Shown here: piece by piece, positions 37,875 through 47,830 of the stretch
Position numbering within the stretch: position 1 is the stretch's first letter
Layout: each line of letters starts with the position of its first letter
NCBI RefSeq assembly: GCF_003026475.1
Contig: NZ_PYMC01000011.1
Coordinates: 1-64,000, forward strand
Source: Photobacterium lipolyticum
GTDB lineage: Bacteria > Pseudomonadota > Gammaproteobacteria > Enterobacterales > Vibrionaceae
Direction: 5' to 3'
DNA: 64,000 nucleotides
Position numbers and translations under genes: made by a program
The notes under the pieces: generated by a model
What the model was told of the DNA's origin: nothing
What the model saw: the letters and a program-made list of their open reading frames with translations, nothing else
Databases searched by the model: none

Positions 37875-39823
37875 TGATTTACCTCAGCTAGCTGGGATTG
37901 TTTTTCTGGCTCGGGTTGCTTGGGTTTCAGCAATACATGGTCGAAAATCTTACGTGCCACGGGGCCACCATTGGATGAACCGCCTCCGGCGTTTTCCAGC
38001 ACCATAGACACCACGATCTCTGGCGCTTCAAAAGGGGCGAACGCGGTAAACAATGCGTGATCTCGCAGGTGCTCTTCCAGTTCTTCAGCGTTATATTTCT
38101 GATCTTTAGCTAAACCGAAGACCTGGGCAGACCCCGATTTACCACCCGCTTGGTAAGGCGTGCCGTAGAATGCACGTCTCGCGGTGCCTCGGGTGCCGTA
38201 AAGTACGCGATGCATGCCTTCTTTGGCAACATCCCAATACTTTTGTTCGACACCGGTGATTGGCGGATATTCATCAAAGACGGCAGGCGTCTCATTTTCA
38301 TCATCAATAATGTTTTTTAACAAATGAGGGGGACGCACAATACCATTGTTAACCAGTACCGTGGTTGCTTTGGCTATCTGTAACGGCGTCGATGTCCAGT
38401 AGCCTTGTCCGATACCGACCGGAATGGTATCACCCTGGTACCAAGGCTGACGGAAACGGGCTTGTTTCCATTCACGCGTCGGCATATTGGCTTTACTCTC
38501 TTCGTAAATATCAATACCGGTGTATTCACCGTAACCGAATTTAGTCATCCAGCTCGACAGGCGATCAATGCCCAAATCGTAAGCCACTTGATAGAAGAAA
38601 GTATCAACGGATTCTTCAATGGCTTTTCCCAGGTTCACTTTACCGTGCCCCCAGCGTAGCCAGTCACGGAATGGACGGCTGTTTGAATTTGGGATCTTCC
38701 ACCAGCCCGGATCGTTACGGGTGGTTCGGGTGGTGATCACCCCTTCGGTCAATGCGGCTACAGAGATCAGTGGCTTAACGGTTGATGCCGGCGGGTAAAT
38801 ACCCAATGTGGCCCGGTTAACCAGCGGTCGGTTTATGTTATTAAGCAGCTCGCTGTATTTCTTGCTGGAGATACCATGAACAAACAGATTAGGATCATAG
38901 CTTGGGCTGGACACCATGGCTAGTACGGCAGAATCGCGAGGATCCAGCACCACCACGGAGCCGCGTTTATAGGTTACGGCTTCTTCGCCGGTATCCGGAT
39001 CCAGTTTTCGTTCGGTCAGCAGTTCTTTCACATACAGCTGTAACTCAATGTCGATATTGAGTTTGATATCTTTGCCTGGAATTGGCGGGACATATTTCAG
39101 GGTGCGAATAATACGGCCACGGCTATTGACTTCGACTTCCTGATAACCGGATGTACCATGAAGCAAGTCTTCATAGTATTTCTCGATGCCCAGCTTGCCG
39201 ATATCCCGTGTGGCTTTGTAGTTGTTGATTTTTTCTTCTCGTTCCAAACGCTGGAGATCACGGTCGTTGATTTTAGCAACATAGCCTAAAACGTGGGTCA
39301 GTGAGTCACCGTAAGGATAATGGCGCTTGAGGTAGGCTTTGACTTCTACCCCGGGAAATTTGTGCTGATTGACAGAAAACAGTGCAACTTGCTGTTCCGA
39401 TAACTGATTTCGAATCGAGACAGATTTAAAGCGGCGGCTACGTCGGCGCTCTTTCTTAAAGTTCTCAAATTCTTCGTCAGTGATCCCCATCAGAGATTGC
39501 AGGCGAGCAAAGGTATCTTCGAGATCGGATACTTTTTCTGTCGTAATTTCGAGGGCGTAAATCGGGCGGTTTTCAGCCAGCAGTACACCGCTGCGATCGT
39601 AAATCAGGCCGCGGTTAGGGGCAACCGGGACGATTTTGATTCGGTTGTCGTTAGAGCGTGTTTGGTAGTCGGCATGTTGGCTGACCTGAATGTGATACAG
39701 GTTGGTAAGCAGCACACCGACCAGTACGACGATGCCGATAAATGAGACAAGAGCCCGGCGAAAAAAGAGTGCCGACTCAGCCCGATGGTCGCGGATCTGG
39801 GTTCGCTTTTGTCTCATTGACAC
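37871..39823 (-). CDS. mrdA: Penicillin-binding protein 2
   Basis: The transpeptidase partner of RodA in lateral wall growth. 650 residues: cytoplasmic tail, a membrane anchor at about 24-44, a dimerisation domain, and a transpeptidase domain with STVK (Ser347), SVDTFF and KSGSAQV. The rlmH gene ends directly before its ATG, continuing the chain of close-packed genes. Confidence 0.96.
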   Translation of the reverse strand: MSMRQKRTQIRDHRAESALFFRRALVSFIGIVVLVGVLLTNLYHIQVSQHADYQTRSNDNRIKIVPVAPNRGLIYDRSGVLLAENRPIYALEITTEKVSDLEDTFARLQSLMGITDEEFENFKKERRRSRRFKSVSIRNQLSEQQVALFSVNQHKFPGVEVKAYLKRHYPYGDSLTHVLGYVAKINDRDLQRLEREEKINNYKATRDIGKLGIEKYYEDLLHGTSGYQEVEVNSRGRIIRTLKYVPPIPGKDIKLNIDIELQLYVKELLTERKLDPDTGEEAVTYKRGSVVVLDPRDSAVLAMVSSPSYDPNLFVHGISSKKYSELLNNINRPLVNRATLGIYPPASTVKPLISVAALTEGVITTRTTRNDPGWWKIPNSNSRPFRDWLRWGHGKVNLGKAIEESVDTFFYQVAYDLGIDRLSSWMTKFGYGEYTGIDIYEESKANMPTREWKQARFRQPWYQGDTIPVGIGQGYWTSTPLQIAKATTVLVNNGIVRPPHLLKNIIDDENETPAVFDEYPPITGVEQKYWDVAKEGMHRVLYGTRGTARRAFYGTPYQAGGKSGSAQVFGLAKDQKYNAEELEEHLRDHALFTAFAPFEAPEIVVSMVLENAGGGSSNGGPVARKIFDHVLLKPKQPEPEKQSQLAEVNQ

Positions 39824-40294
39824 TTATTCCCTGTGGTAAGGATGGTTGGCGGTGATACTCCACGCGCGGTATAAACTTTCGGCCATTACAACCCGTACTA
39901 ACGGATGCGGTAGTGTTAACGGAGATAAAGACCAGCTTTGCTCTGCCGCGGCTTTACACGCCGGGGCCAGTCCTTCCGGACCGCCGATCAGAATTGACAC
40001 ATCACGTCCATCGAGCTTCCAGCTGTCAAGTTGCTGGGCTAATTGCTCGGTATCCCAGCGCTTGCCCGGAATATCCAAGGTGACAATACGGTTACCTTTA
40101 GCAACTGCGGCTAACATGGCTTCGCCTTCTTTTTGTAAGATGCGAGCAATATCAGCATTTTTTCCCCGTTTCCCGGCAGAAATTTCAATCAACTCTAGTG
40201 GCATATCTTTAGGGAAACGACGGCTATATTCTTTATAACCGTCTTCGACCCATTTGGGCATCTTAGTGCCAACAGCAATCAGTTGAAGCTTCAT
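39824..40294 (-). CDS. rlmH: 23S rRNA pseudouridine(1915) N3-methyltransferase RlmH
   Basis: A 156-residue SPOUT methyltransferase: [22 protein letters not shown] and [22 protein letters not shown] form the SAM-binding knot. It methylates pseudouridine 1915 in helix 69. 156 residues versus 155 in E. coli. Coupled to mrdA downstream; rsfS ends 6 bp before it. Confidence 0.97.
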   Translation of the reverse strand: MKLQLIAVGTKMPKWVEDGYKEYSRRFPKDMPLELIEISAGKRGKNADIARILQKEGEAMLAAVAKGNRIVTLDIPGKRWDTEQLAQQLDSWKLDGRDVSILIGGPEGLAPACKAAAEQSWSLSPLTLPHPLVRVVMAESLYRAWSITANHPYHRE

Positions 40295-40300
40295 GGTTGG

Positions 40301-40618
40301 TTAGCTCCAAAGCTTCTCCAGCTGATAAAGTTCACGCGTCTCTTTCTGCATCACGTGTAGCATTACGCTGCCCATATCAACAATCACCCACTCGGCATCA
40401 TCTTCACCGCTGATACCAAAAGGAGGGTAGTCAATCAATTTAGACTCTTTGTCTACATTATCGGCAATAGAAGCCACATGGCGGTTAGAGGTACCGGTAC
40501 AGACAACCATCAAATCGGTGATGCTTGATTTACCTCGTACGTCCAGTGTCACAATGTCCTGGGCTTTCATATCGTCAATTTTATCAACAATAAAGTCGTG
40601 TAGTTCTTGAACCTGCAA
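40301..40618 (-). CDS. rsfS: Ribosomal silencing factor RsfS
   Basis: Binds ribosomal protein uL14 and blocks subunit joining in poor conditions. 105 residues (E. coli 105) with the core [22 protein letters not shown] and [15 protein letters not shown]. First gene of the rsfS-rlmH-mrdA-rodA-rlpA run. Confidence 0.97.
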   Translation of the reverse strand: MQVQELHDFIVDKIDDMKAQDIVTLDVRGKSSITDLMVVCTGTSNRHVASIADNVDKESKLIDYPPFGISGEDDAEWVIVDMGSVMLHVMQKETRELYQLEKLWS

Positions 40619-40753
40619 AGGTAACCCCTCATTTGAGTGAAATGTGAAAATAATTCGGTGTCAGATAGATCTGAGTCACAATTTAGCGGCGCAGTATATC
40701 ACTCGCGATAAAGTCATTAAAAGCTTTATACCGATAGGCATTCGATGCCACTC

Positions 40754-41785
40754 TTAAAATTTAGCCATTGTCGTGTGGGTTGGGATACCACACATTTCAG
40801 CACATAATGCACTTAGCGCAGGCCAGGGGTTGCTGTCAAAATCCGTTTTCACTTGTACTTCAAGCAAGGCTAATCGCTGCAGGAGCTGGATCAATGTTGC
40901 CAGCGGCAGCCGATGCAACGCGCCAATAAAGACTTCGCGGCGGCTTTGCCACACTCTGAACTGTTCAAAAATGATGTTCAGAGGGGTCCCTTTTTTGCCC
41001 ATTTCCTGCATTTTGTAAAGCTGGGTTAGTTCACGCTGTAAGGTGCGCAGTAAGATGGTGGCTTCCACCCCTTCGCCCTCCAACTGTCTTAATATCCGTT
41101 GACTGCGTTTGGCCTGGCCAGCGAGCAGGGCATCGACCAATTGAAATGGCGTGTAGTGATTATGACGGCTCAGGGCTTCTTCTAAGCGTAAAACAGTCAG
41201 TTCACCATCAGGATAGAGCAAGGTGAGTTTCTGCAAGCTTTGAGCCAGCGCAAATAAGTTACCTTCGTGCCACTGGGCCAGCATGAGTACGGATTCATGA
41301 TCGGGCTTTAACCCTAATGACTGACAACGGGCTTGAATAAAACGAGGTAAATGGCGCGGATCTGGTGTGTTGCATGGAATATAAAGGCCGGTATCTGCTA
41401 AGGCCTTAAACCATTTTGCACTTTCTTGCTTTTTATTCAGGCGAGGACCATGCAGCAGCAATAAAATATCGCGGTGTAAACTGGCAGTGACTTCCTGCAG
41501 GGCTTTGGCCTGGTTGGGATTAAGGCCAGAATCCGGAATTTCAAGCTCAATAATTTGCTGATCGGAGAACAGACTCATTGCATTGCAGCAATCGAGAACC
41601 TGGTTCCAGTCCAACTGGTTATCGATGGTGAAGGCATGCCGCTCAGTAAAGCCGGCTTGCTGGGCGTGGTGTTTGATCTGGTCGCCACATTCTTGCTTAA
41701 GCAGAGGCTCGTTGCCGAACAGAAGGAAAGCCTGATGCAACCCCTTTGTCAGTTGCTGAGCCAGTTGTTCTGGGTAGATTCTCAT
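40754..41785 (-). CDS. holA: DNA polymerase III delta subunit
   Basis: Clamp-loader subunit that opens the beta clamp. 343 residues as in E. coli. LLFGNEPLLKQECGDQI is the N-terminal clamp-binding region; the domain architecture is the standard three-domain AAA-like fold without an ATP-binding P-loop. Start overlaps the lptE stop by 4 bases. Confidence 0.94.
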   Translation of the reverse strand: MRIYPEQLAQQLTKGLHQAFLLFGNEPLLKQECGDQIKHHAQQAGFTERHAFTIDNQLDWNQVLDCCNAMSLFSDQQIIELEIPDSGLNPNQAKALQEVTASLHRDILLLLHGPRLNKKQESAKWFKALADTGLYIPCNTPDPRHLPRFIQARCQSLGLKPDHESVLMLAQWHEGNLFALAQSLQKLTLLYPDGELTVLRLEEALSRHNHYTPFQLVDALLAGQAKRSQRILRQLEGEGVEATILLRTLQRELTQLYKMQEMGKKGTPLNIIFEQFRVWQSRREVFIGALHRLPLATLIQLLQRLALLEVQVKTDFDSNPWPALSALCAEMCGIPTHTTMAKF

Positions 41786-42477
41786 TCCGCTTTGTTGTCT
41801 AAGTGAGTGCTATCCTGGCCGTTAAATAAAGCCTTGGCCGCTTGCGTATCTTCTACTGCTTCTGTCGTGATGATGGTTGAACCTTCAGGTGTCGTACCCA
41901 GTGTGTCTGTCTCGCTATTCATCCCGGTATCCAGCTCTGCTTCGAGCGCTTCTTCTGCCATTTTGTTGAGCACCGCCGTTAAGCGGGCAAGCTGACGCAT
42001 GATTTGTTGTGCGGCCTGTTTGCGCATAACATCTTCAAGCTCATCTTGTTCAACAGATTTTGCCAGAGCAGTGAGTGGGTTATCTAAAAATGTACGAGTG
42101 ACTTTGGTGGTAAACGTCTGCGAACCTTTTTCTGGCACAACGACTCGATAGCTAACCGTGTAGATAAGCTCATACTCAGCCTTACCACTATTTTGATACA
42201 GCGATAAGGTACGCTCACCCGTTGATTCACCGATCAAATGCAGGTTAGGGACGGTGGCCGCGGGTGGAACCGATTCAATACCATGCAGTTCAAACTGCGA
42301 CTCGACCAAACGCGTCAGCTGACTGTATTTATCAAAGCTGGTGAGTGACAGTTTGGCGATATCGTCAGGCAGCATATAGTTACCACGAAGATGAAAACCA
42401 CAAGAAGCAGTGGCTAGGGCCAGTACTGCAACAAACAGGGTTCGGATGGCGCTTGGTAGGGAAAATAAAGCTTTCAC
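41782..42477 (-). CDS. lptE: LPS-assembly lipoprotein LptE
   Basis: Plugs the LptD barrel and helps place LPS in the outer membrane. Lipobox TASC (Cys26), then CGFHLRGNYMLPDDIAKLSL, the family start. About 231 residues versus 193 in E. coli: the difference is an acidic, Thr-rich C-terminal extension of roughly 40 residues after the last core helix (ARLTAVLNKM). leuS lies upstream, holA overlaps downstream. Confidence 0.93.
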   Translation of the reverse strand: MKALFSLPSAIRTLFVAVLALATASCGFHLRGNYMLPDDIAKLSLTSFDKYSQLTRLVESQFELHGIESVPPAATVPNLHLIGESTGERTLSLYQNSGKAEYELIYTVSYRVVVPEKGSQTFTTKVTRTFLDNPLTALAKSVEQDELEDVMRKQAAQQIMRQLARLTAVLNKMAEEALEAELDTGMNSETDTLGTTPEGSTIITTEAVEDTQAAKALFNGQDSTHLDNKAE

Positions 42478-42585
42478 CGAGTCAGCTCCTTGAAAAAGTA
42501 TGTGAAAACTGATCGATTACAATAATGACCGTCTCGATTAAGACAAAAGCTGTCATTACTGGTTCAATCAATAGCGCGGCAGAAA

Positions 42586-42612
42586 GATCCCCGCATGAGC
42601 GGGGATCATATC
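42586..42612 (-). terminator. Hairpin terminator after leuS
   Basis: Perfect 9-bp stem GATCCCCGC/GCGGGGATC with loop ATGA lies 43 bp after the leuS stop, followed by TTTCT on the minus strand. A partial terminator could let some read-through into lptE. Confidence 0.75.
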
Positions 42613-42650
42613 TTAAGGCTTTTTAGTTGTTACTTTTGTTTACGTAAAAG

Positions 42651-45227
42651 CTAGTTGGCAACAATGTTGAGTAGCTTACCTGGAACGTAAATCACTTTAC
42701 GGATGGTTGCCTCTGCGGTGAATTTCGTCACACGCTCATCGCTTAGCGCAAGCTCTTCAACTTGTTCTTTGGTTGCATCTGCCGCTACGGTCAGTTTTGC
42801 CCGTAGCTTACCGTTAACCTGAACAATGATTAGCTTCTCGTCTTCAACAAGAGCCTTCTCGTCAGCAACCGGCCATACCGCGTGATCAATATTTGTCTCG
42901 CCTAGTGCTTCCCACATTTCAAAACAAATGTGTGGGGTCATCGGGTAAAGCATTGCTACGATAGCTTTCAGTGCTTCATCAAGCAGTGCGCGATCTTGTA
43001 CTGATTCTTGAGAGGCTTTTGCCAGCTTGTTCATCAGCTCCATGATTGCAGCAATCGCAGTGTTGAATGTTTGGCGACGGCCAATATCATCACTCACTTT
43101 GGCGATAGTCTTGTGGACATCACGGCGTAGTGCTTTCTGATCTGAAGACAGAGCAGCAACGTCTACCGCTTCTGCTGCACCTTTTGATGCATGCTCGTTA
43201 ACCAGCTTCCATACGCGTTTCAGGAAGCGGTTTGCACCTTCAACGCCAGACTCCTGCCATTCAAGAGTCATATCTGCAGGCGCTGCAAACATCATGAATA
43301 GGCGCACGGTATCTGCACCGTATTTGTCTACCATCTCTTGCGGGTCGATACCGTTGTTCTTCGACTTAGACATTTTGATCATGCCTGAGTGAGCAACTTC
43401 GCGGCCCTGGTCATCAACGGCTTTCTCGATACGGCCTTTACCGTCACGCTCAATAGTCACGTCAGTTGGAGCAATCCACTCTTTCGTGCCCTTGTCGTTG
43501 GTGTGGTAAAAGGCATCTGCCAGTACCATGCCTTGGCAAAGTAGCTGCTTGAACGGTTCGTCCGACGTCACATAGCCTGCATCACGTAGCAATTTGTGGA
43601 AGAAGCGCGAGTACAGCAGGTGCATACAAGCGTGCTCGATGCCACCGATGTACTGGTCTACTGGCAGCCAGTAGTTTGCTTTTTCCGGATCCAGGATGTC
43701 GTCAGCTTGTGGTGAACAGTAACGCGCGTAGTACCAAGATGATTCCATGAAGGTATCAAAGGTATCGGTTTCGCGAAGTGCCGGCTCGCCATTGAATGTT
43801 GTTTCAGCCCAAGACTTGTCTGCCTTGATTGGGCTTGTTACGCCATCCATTACCACATCTTCAGGAAGGATCACCGGTAGTTGATCGGCGGGTACTGGGT
43901 GAACTTCACCGTCAGCAGTTGTGACCATAGGGATTGGTGCCCCCCAGTAACGCTGGCGAGAAACGCCCCAGTCGCGCAGACGGAAGTTAACTGTTTTCTT
44001 GCCTTTACCTTCAGCTTCAAGCTTGGCAGCAATGGCATCGAAAGCCGCTTGGAAGCTAAGGCCATCGAACTCGCCAGAACCGAACAATACACCTTTTTCG
44101 GTGTAAGCCGCTTCAGAGACATCTAGCTCGCTACCATCTTCTGGCTTGATAACCGGAACGATATCAAGACCGTACTTGGTTGCGAATTCGAAATCACGCT
44201 GATCGTGCGCAGGAACAGCCATAACAGCGCCTGTGCCGTAATCCATTAATACGAAGTTAGCGACGAAAACAGGCACTTCACGGCCATTAAGAGGGTGGAT
44301 GGCTCTTAAGCCAGTGTCCATCCCCTTCTTTTCCATTGTTGCCAGTTCAGCTTCAGCAACTTTGGTGTTACGACATTCATCAACGAACGCAGCAAGGTCT
44401 GGATTGCTGGCCGCCGCTTTTTCAGCAAGCGGGTGACCGGCAGCAATACCGACGTAGGTCACGCCCATCAATGTATCTGGACGAGTGGTATAGACTTCTA
44501 GTGGTGCATCTTCGCCATTTACGGCGAAAGAGAGTTCAACACCTTCTGAGCGACCGATCCAGTTACGCTGCATGGTTTTCACCATGTCGGGCCAACCGTC
44601 AAGGTTATCTAGATCGTCAAGCAACTCTTGTGCATACTCAGTGATTTTAATGAACCACTGTGGAATTTTCTTTTGTTCTACCGGGGTATCACAACGCCAG
44701 CAGCAACCATCTTCAACTTGCTCGTTGGCCAGAACGGTCTGGTCATTCGGGCACCAGTTAACAGAAGACGTTTTCTTATACACCAGGCCTTTGTTATAAA
44801 GCTTGGTGAAGAACTCTTGTTCCCAACGGTAGTACTCAGGGGTACATGTGGCGAATTCACGATTCCAGTCGTAGCCAAAGCCCAGCAATTTAAGCTGGTT
44901 TTTCATGTACTCAATGTTTTCGTAAGTCCATGGTGCTGGTGCGGTATTATTTTTTACCGCCGCATTTTCTGCTGGCAGGCCAAATGCATCCCAACCAATT
45001 GGTTGCATTACATTTTTACCTTGCAGGCGCTGGTAGCGAGAAACAACATCACCGATGGTGTAGTTACGAACGTGGCCCATGTGAAGTCGACCACTTGGGT
45101 ACGGGAACATGGAGAGACAGTAGAATTTTTCTTTATTAGGGTCTTCACTTACAACAAACGTCTTGTTGTTGTCCCAATGTTCTTGAACTTTCTGTTCAAT
45201 GTCCTGCGGGCGATATTGTTCTTGCAT
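42651..45227 (-). CDS. leuS: Leucyl-tRNA synthetase
   Basis: Class I synthetase charging tRNA-Leu. 858 residues (E. coli 860). Signatures [11 protein letters not shown] (HIGH) and KMSKSKNNG, an editing domain with [13 protein letters not shown], and a zinc-like cluster region [17 protein letters not shown] 45227 gives [15 protein letters not shown] like E. coli; ATG 45236 is possible. The window also holds nine tRNA-Leu genes. Confidence 0.98.
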   Translation of the reverse strand: MQEQYRPQDIEQKVQEHWDNNKTFVVSEDPNKEKFYCLSMFPYPSGRLHMGHVRNYTIGDVVSRYQRLQGKNVMQPIGWDAFGLPAENAAVKNNTAPAPWTYENIEYMKNQLKLLGFGYDWNREFATCTPEYYRWEQEFFTKLYNKGLVYKKTSSVNWCPNDQTVLANEQVEDGCCWRCDTPVEQKKIPQWFIKITEYAQELLDDLDNLDGWPDMVKTMQRNWIGRSEGVELSFAVNGEDAPLEVYTTRPDTLMGVTYVGIAAGHPLAEKAAASNPDLAAFVDECRNTKVAEAELATMEKKGMDTGLRAIHPLNGREVPVFVANFVLMDYGTGAVMAVPAHDQRDFEFATKYGLDIVPVIKPEDGSELDVSEAAYTEKGVLFGSGEFDGLSFQAAFDAIAAKLEAEGKGKKTVNFRLRDWGVSRQRYWGAPIPMVTTADGEVHPVPADQLPVILPEDVVMDGVTSPIKADKSWAETTFNGEPALRETDTFDTFMESSWYYARYCSPQADDILDPEKANYWLPVDQYIGGIEHACMHLLYSRFFHKLLRDAGYVTSDEPFKQLLCQGMVLADAFYHTNDKGTKEWIAPTDVTIERDGKGRIEKAVDDQGREVAHSGMIKMSKSKNNGIDPQEMVDKYGADTVRLFMMFAAPADMTLEWQESGVEGANRFLKRVWKLVNEHASKGAAEAVDVAALSSDQKALRRDVHKTIAKVSDDIGRRQTFNTAIAAIMELMNKLAKASQESVQDRALLDEALKAIVAMLYPMTPHICFEMWEALGETNIDHAVWPVADEKALVEDEKLIIVQVNGKLRAKLTVAADATKEQVEELALSDERVTKFTAEATIRKVIYVPGKLLNIVAN

Positions 45228-45412
45228 CGATGACATCCAGGATTCTGTGAGTTGAGTACAAACACGGTCAATATAATCGACATAGAATAACTAAAGGTAA
45301 AGGTGTCAACAATAGCTGAGGTCAATTCGGAGTATTAATTGTTGGTTTTGGCCGGAATTTTGCGGTGTTCCTGTCGATAATCAGCCTATGATTATTGGAA
45401 CGGAGGTGATTT

Positions 45413-45895
45413 ATGGCTAAGCAAAAAAAGGAATATGAAGCGTTACTGGAGCAAGTTACGGAAACCTTGAAGCATAGTCCGGATGAGCTTAAGCACTGGG
45501 CTGAAATCACGGCGAAGTACCGTCAGGCCGCCAGCGACATGACCAAGGATGAATGGGCCCTGATTTCGGCTTACTTAAAGCGAGATTTGGAAGAGTTCGG
45601 ACGGAATGTCAGGGAGAGCCCTGAACCTTTTTCGGAAAGCCCGTTCTATAAGTTGGTGTCTGAATCCATCTGGGAGGGATTAGCGGAAATTACCGATAAA
45701 ACGCAGCTTGAATGGCGTGAAGTGATGGACGATCTTCAGCATCAGGGGGTCTATCAGGCCGGTGAAATTGTCGGCTTAGGGAACCTGGTATGTGAAAAGT
45801 GTGGCCACCATGAAATCTACACCCATGTGAAGCGTCTTGAACCCTGTACTAAATGCGGTCACGTTCAGTTTACTCGTCAGCCGCTATCACCTTAA
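45413..45895 (+). CDS. ybeL: Zinc-ribbon protein of the YbeL (DUF1451) family
   Basis: 160 residues: charged helical N-terminal part and a C-terminal zinc ribbon with two Cys pairs, CEKCGHHEIYTH and PCTKCGH. A GGAGGTGA ribosome-binding site precedes the ATG. Function unknown. Same position next to leuS as E. coli ybeL. Confidence 0.9.
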   Translation: MAKQKKEYEALLEQVTETLKHSPDELKHWAEITAKYRQAASDMTKDEWALISAYLKRDLEEFGRNVRESPEPFSESPFYKLVSESIWEGLAEITDKTQLEWREVMDDLQHQGVYQAGEIVGLGNLVCEKCGHHEIYTHVKRLEPCTKCGHVQFTRQPLSP

Positions 45896-45916
45896 AACAG
45901 AGCAACCATATTAAAT

Positions 45917-45943
45917 TAAACAGCGGGCCGGAAGGCCCGCTGT
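45917..45943 (-). terminator. Terminator of the subtilase gene
   Basis: Stem CAGCGGGCC/GGCCCGCTG with loop GGAA, followed on the minus strand by TTTAATTTAAT, 8 bp after the stop. It also lies 21 bp after the convergent ybeL. Confidence 0.8.
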
Positions 45944-45950
45944 TGAGAGG

Positions 45951-47513
45951 TTACTGACATTGGCCTAACAGAGTCCAGACTCCCCAATCGGCAGTGTTCT
46001 CTGCCGGTGGCTGGTTCTGGTTCCACCATTTTGCTTGGTAGGCGATACCGTTTTGCCGGGCTTGTTCTCCTTCCAGGTACACATTGCCCGCAGACCATAC
46101 GGATAAACCGCTGCAATCTACAGTGCCCGGTTGTGGGTTAGGCCCCGGTGCTGGCTTGATCCCTTTTACGCGCTGTAAAGCCGCGAAGGTGTCGGTAATA
46201 CCAGCGCCGCAGTTTGTAGTGTTACAGGTGCTTCCTGCCGGGAAGGGACGCGCCGTTTCCGTTATATATTGTTCGATTTGATCCGGTGTCAGGCTGGTAT
46301 CCAATGAGTACATCAGGGCGGCGATACCGGCAACGTGAGGGGCAGCCATGCTGGTGCCCATGGAGTGTTTATAGGTATGCCGCTCGGCCTGTCTTGTCCC
46401 TGAGTTGTGGGTTGACAGAATACCTCCGGAGCGGCCACCACCAGGAGCTGCAATATCGATCATGGAGCCGTAGTTGGAATAGAAGGCTCGGCCGCCTGTC
46501 TTATTGTTGGAGGCGACCGAGATGACACCTTGGCAGTTGCCGGGAGTAAAGCCGCGCACATTCTGGTTGTCATTACCGGCGGCCACAACGACAGCAGCCC
46601 CTTTGGTTCGGACGTCATTGATTGCCTGTTGGTAGGTGATGCCACATGCCCCTTTTCCACCCAGGCTGAGGTTCAGGACTTTCGCCGGATAAGGGTTAGC
46701 AGGTGCTCCGGCAACCGGTAGGCCTGCTGCCCAGCGCATACCGTCGGTAATGTCAGAGGTGTAGCCACCGCAAGCGCCCAGTACACGTACTGGCACAATG
46801 CTGGTTGACCAGGCAACGCCAGTGACACCCTGACCGTTATTGCCCTCGGCGGCAACGGTTCCGGCGACATGGGTACCATGCCAGGAAGAGTTTCTGTCGC
46901 GTGGCGGGTAGTTTTGACCGCATTGTCCTGCAACTAGCCAATCCCCTTCATCTGTCGCATCTGCATCTCGACCATCGCCATCACGCGCCGCTGCAGCATT
47001 CTTAATAAAGTCATAGCCAGGTAACAGATTGTTCATCAGGTCGGGGTGTTCGGGCTGTATGCCGGTGTCAATTACGGCGACAATAACATCGGAACCGCCA
47101 GTGGTGAGGTCCCACGCTTTAGGTAGATTGATCCCGCTGATCGATGAGGAGTAATGCCACTGTTTGACGTACTCGGGATCATTTGGGATTGCGGTCGGCC
47201 ACATGATCCGGTCGGGCTCGGCATATTCAATATTGGGATTTTGATTCAGTTGCTCGATAACCGCTTTGAGGTCGCTTTGAGCGGGTACTTTTAGAATATG
47301 GGTGTCGTTAGCGCTGGATCGGACATACTGTACATCGGCATCAACCATTTGCTGCAATTGGGTGGCGCTGTTGCTGGCCGATACTTCGGCACGCATCATT
47401 GGGCTGTCGGTACGGTATTTAACGATGATCTGATCGGTTAGAGGCTCGCTGTTTTGAGCGAAAGCTGGGCTGCTGGCAATTAGCACAGCTAGTGCGGTAG
47501 GTATGATTCTCAT
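45951..47513 (-). CDS. Secreted subtilisin-like serine protease with C-terminal chitin-binding module
   Basis: 520 residues: signal peptide (ending SPAFAQ), an I9-type propeptide (about 27-105), an S8 catalytic domain with Asp149 (VIDTG), His212 (HGTHVAG) and Ser388 (GTSMAAPHVAG), oxyanion Asn in AAGNDN, several Cys, then a Pro-rich linker (PAPGPNPQPG). The end, WSAGNVYLEGEQARQNGIAY and WWNQNQPP, is a CBM5/12 chitin-binding-like module (about 473-518). It probably acts outside the cell on chitin-associated protein. It interrupts the leuS to lnt order usual in relatives, so it is probably an insertion. Confidence 0.9.
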   Translation of the reverse strand: MRIIPTALAVLIASSPAFAQNSEPLTDQIIVKYRTDSPMMRAEVSASNSATQLQQMVDADVQYVRSSANDTHILKVPAQSDLKAVIEQLNQNPNIEYAEPDRIMWPTAIPNDPEYVKQWHYSSSISGINLPKAWDLTTGGSDVIVAVIDTGIQPEHPDLMNNLLPGYDFIKNAAAARDGDGRDADATDEGDWLVAGQCGQNYPPRDRNSSWHGTHVAGTVAAEGNNGQGVTGVAWSTSIVPVRVLGACGGYTSDITDGMRWAAGLPVAGAPANPYPAKVLNLSLGGKGACGITYQQAINDVRTKGAAVVVAAGNDNQNVRGFTPGNCQGVISVASNNKTGGRAFYSNYGSMIDIAAPGGGRSGGILSTHNSGTRQAERHTYKHSMGTSMAAPHVAGIAALMYSLDTSLTPDQIEQYITETARPFPAGSTCNTTNCGAGITDTFAALQRVKGIKPAPGPNPQPGTVDCSGLSVWSAGNVYLEGEQARQNGIAYQAKWWNQNQPPAENTADWGVWTLLGQCQ

Positions 47514-47830
47514 CTTTCGTCCTTGGTTAATTATTATTGTGAGGGAAGTGGTTCTTCAAATTCAACTTTTCACAATTAATAGTTGTTGTGCAGACTGAAT
47601 AATGAGAACTCGGGGGTATATCGAAAAAAGAATTTTCGATTTCAACGGGTTAACTTGAAGATGTGATATGCGGCAGGGTTATGTTTTGGTATTAATAAAT
47701 CACTCTGGTCGATACTTCTGCGTTTGTGTTGATTGTGCAATGCTTTATGTCGGTAAGAGGTCGTCAAACAGATTGTCGTTAAAGGGAGTATGCAAAAAAG
47801 GCGAATGGTTAATCTTCGCCTTTTCAATTT
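47514..47830. other. Non-coding region upstream of the subtilase gene
   Basis: 317 bp between lnt and the protease gene. The lnt terminator occupies 47794-47826. The remainder must hold the protease promoter; I see no strong regulatory motif and no gene. Confidence 0.55.
47794..47826 (-). terminator. lnt terminator
   Basis: Stem AAAAGGCGAA/TTCGCCTTTT with a 9-base loop and TTTTTTG tail on the minus strand, right after the lnt stop. Confidence 0.82.
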
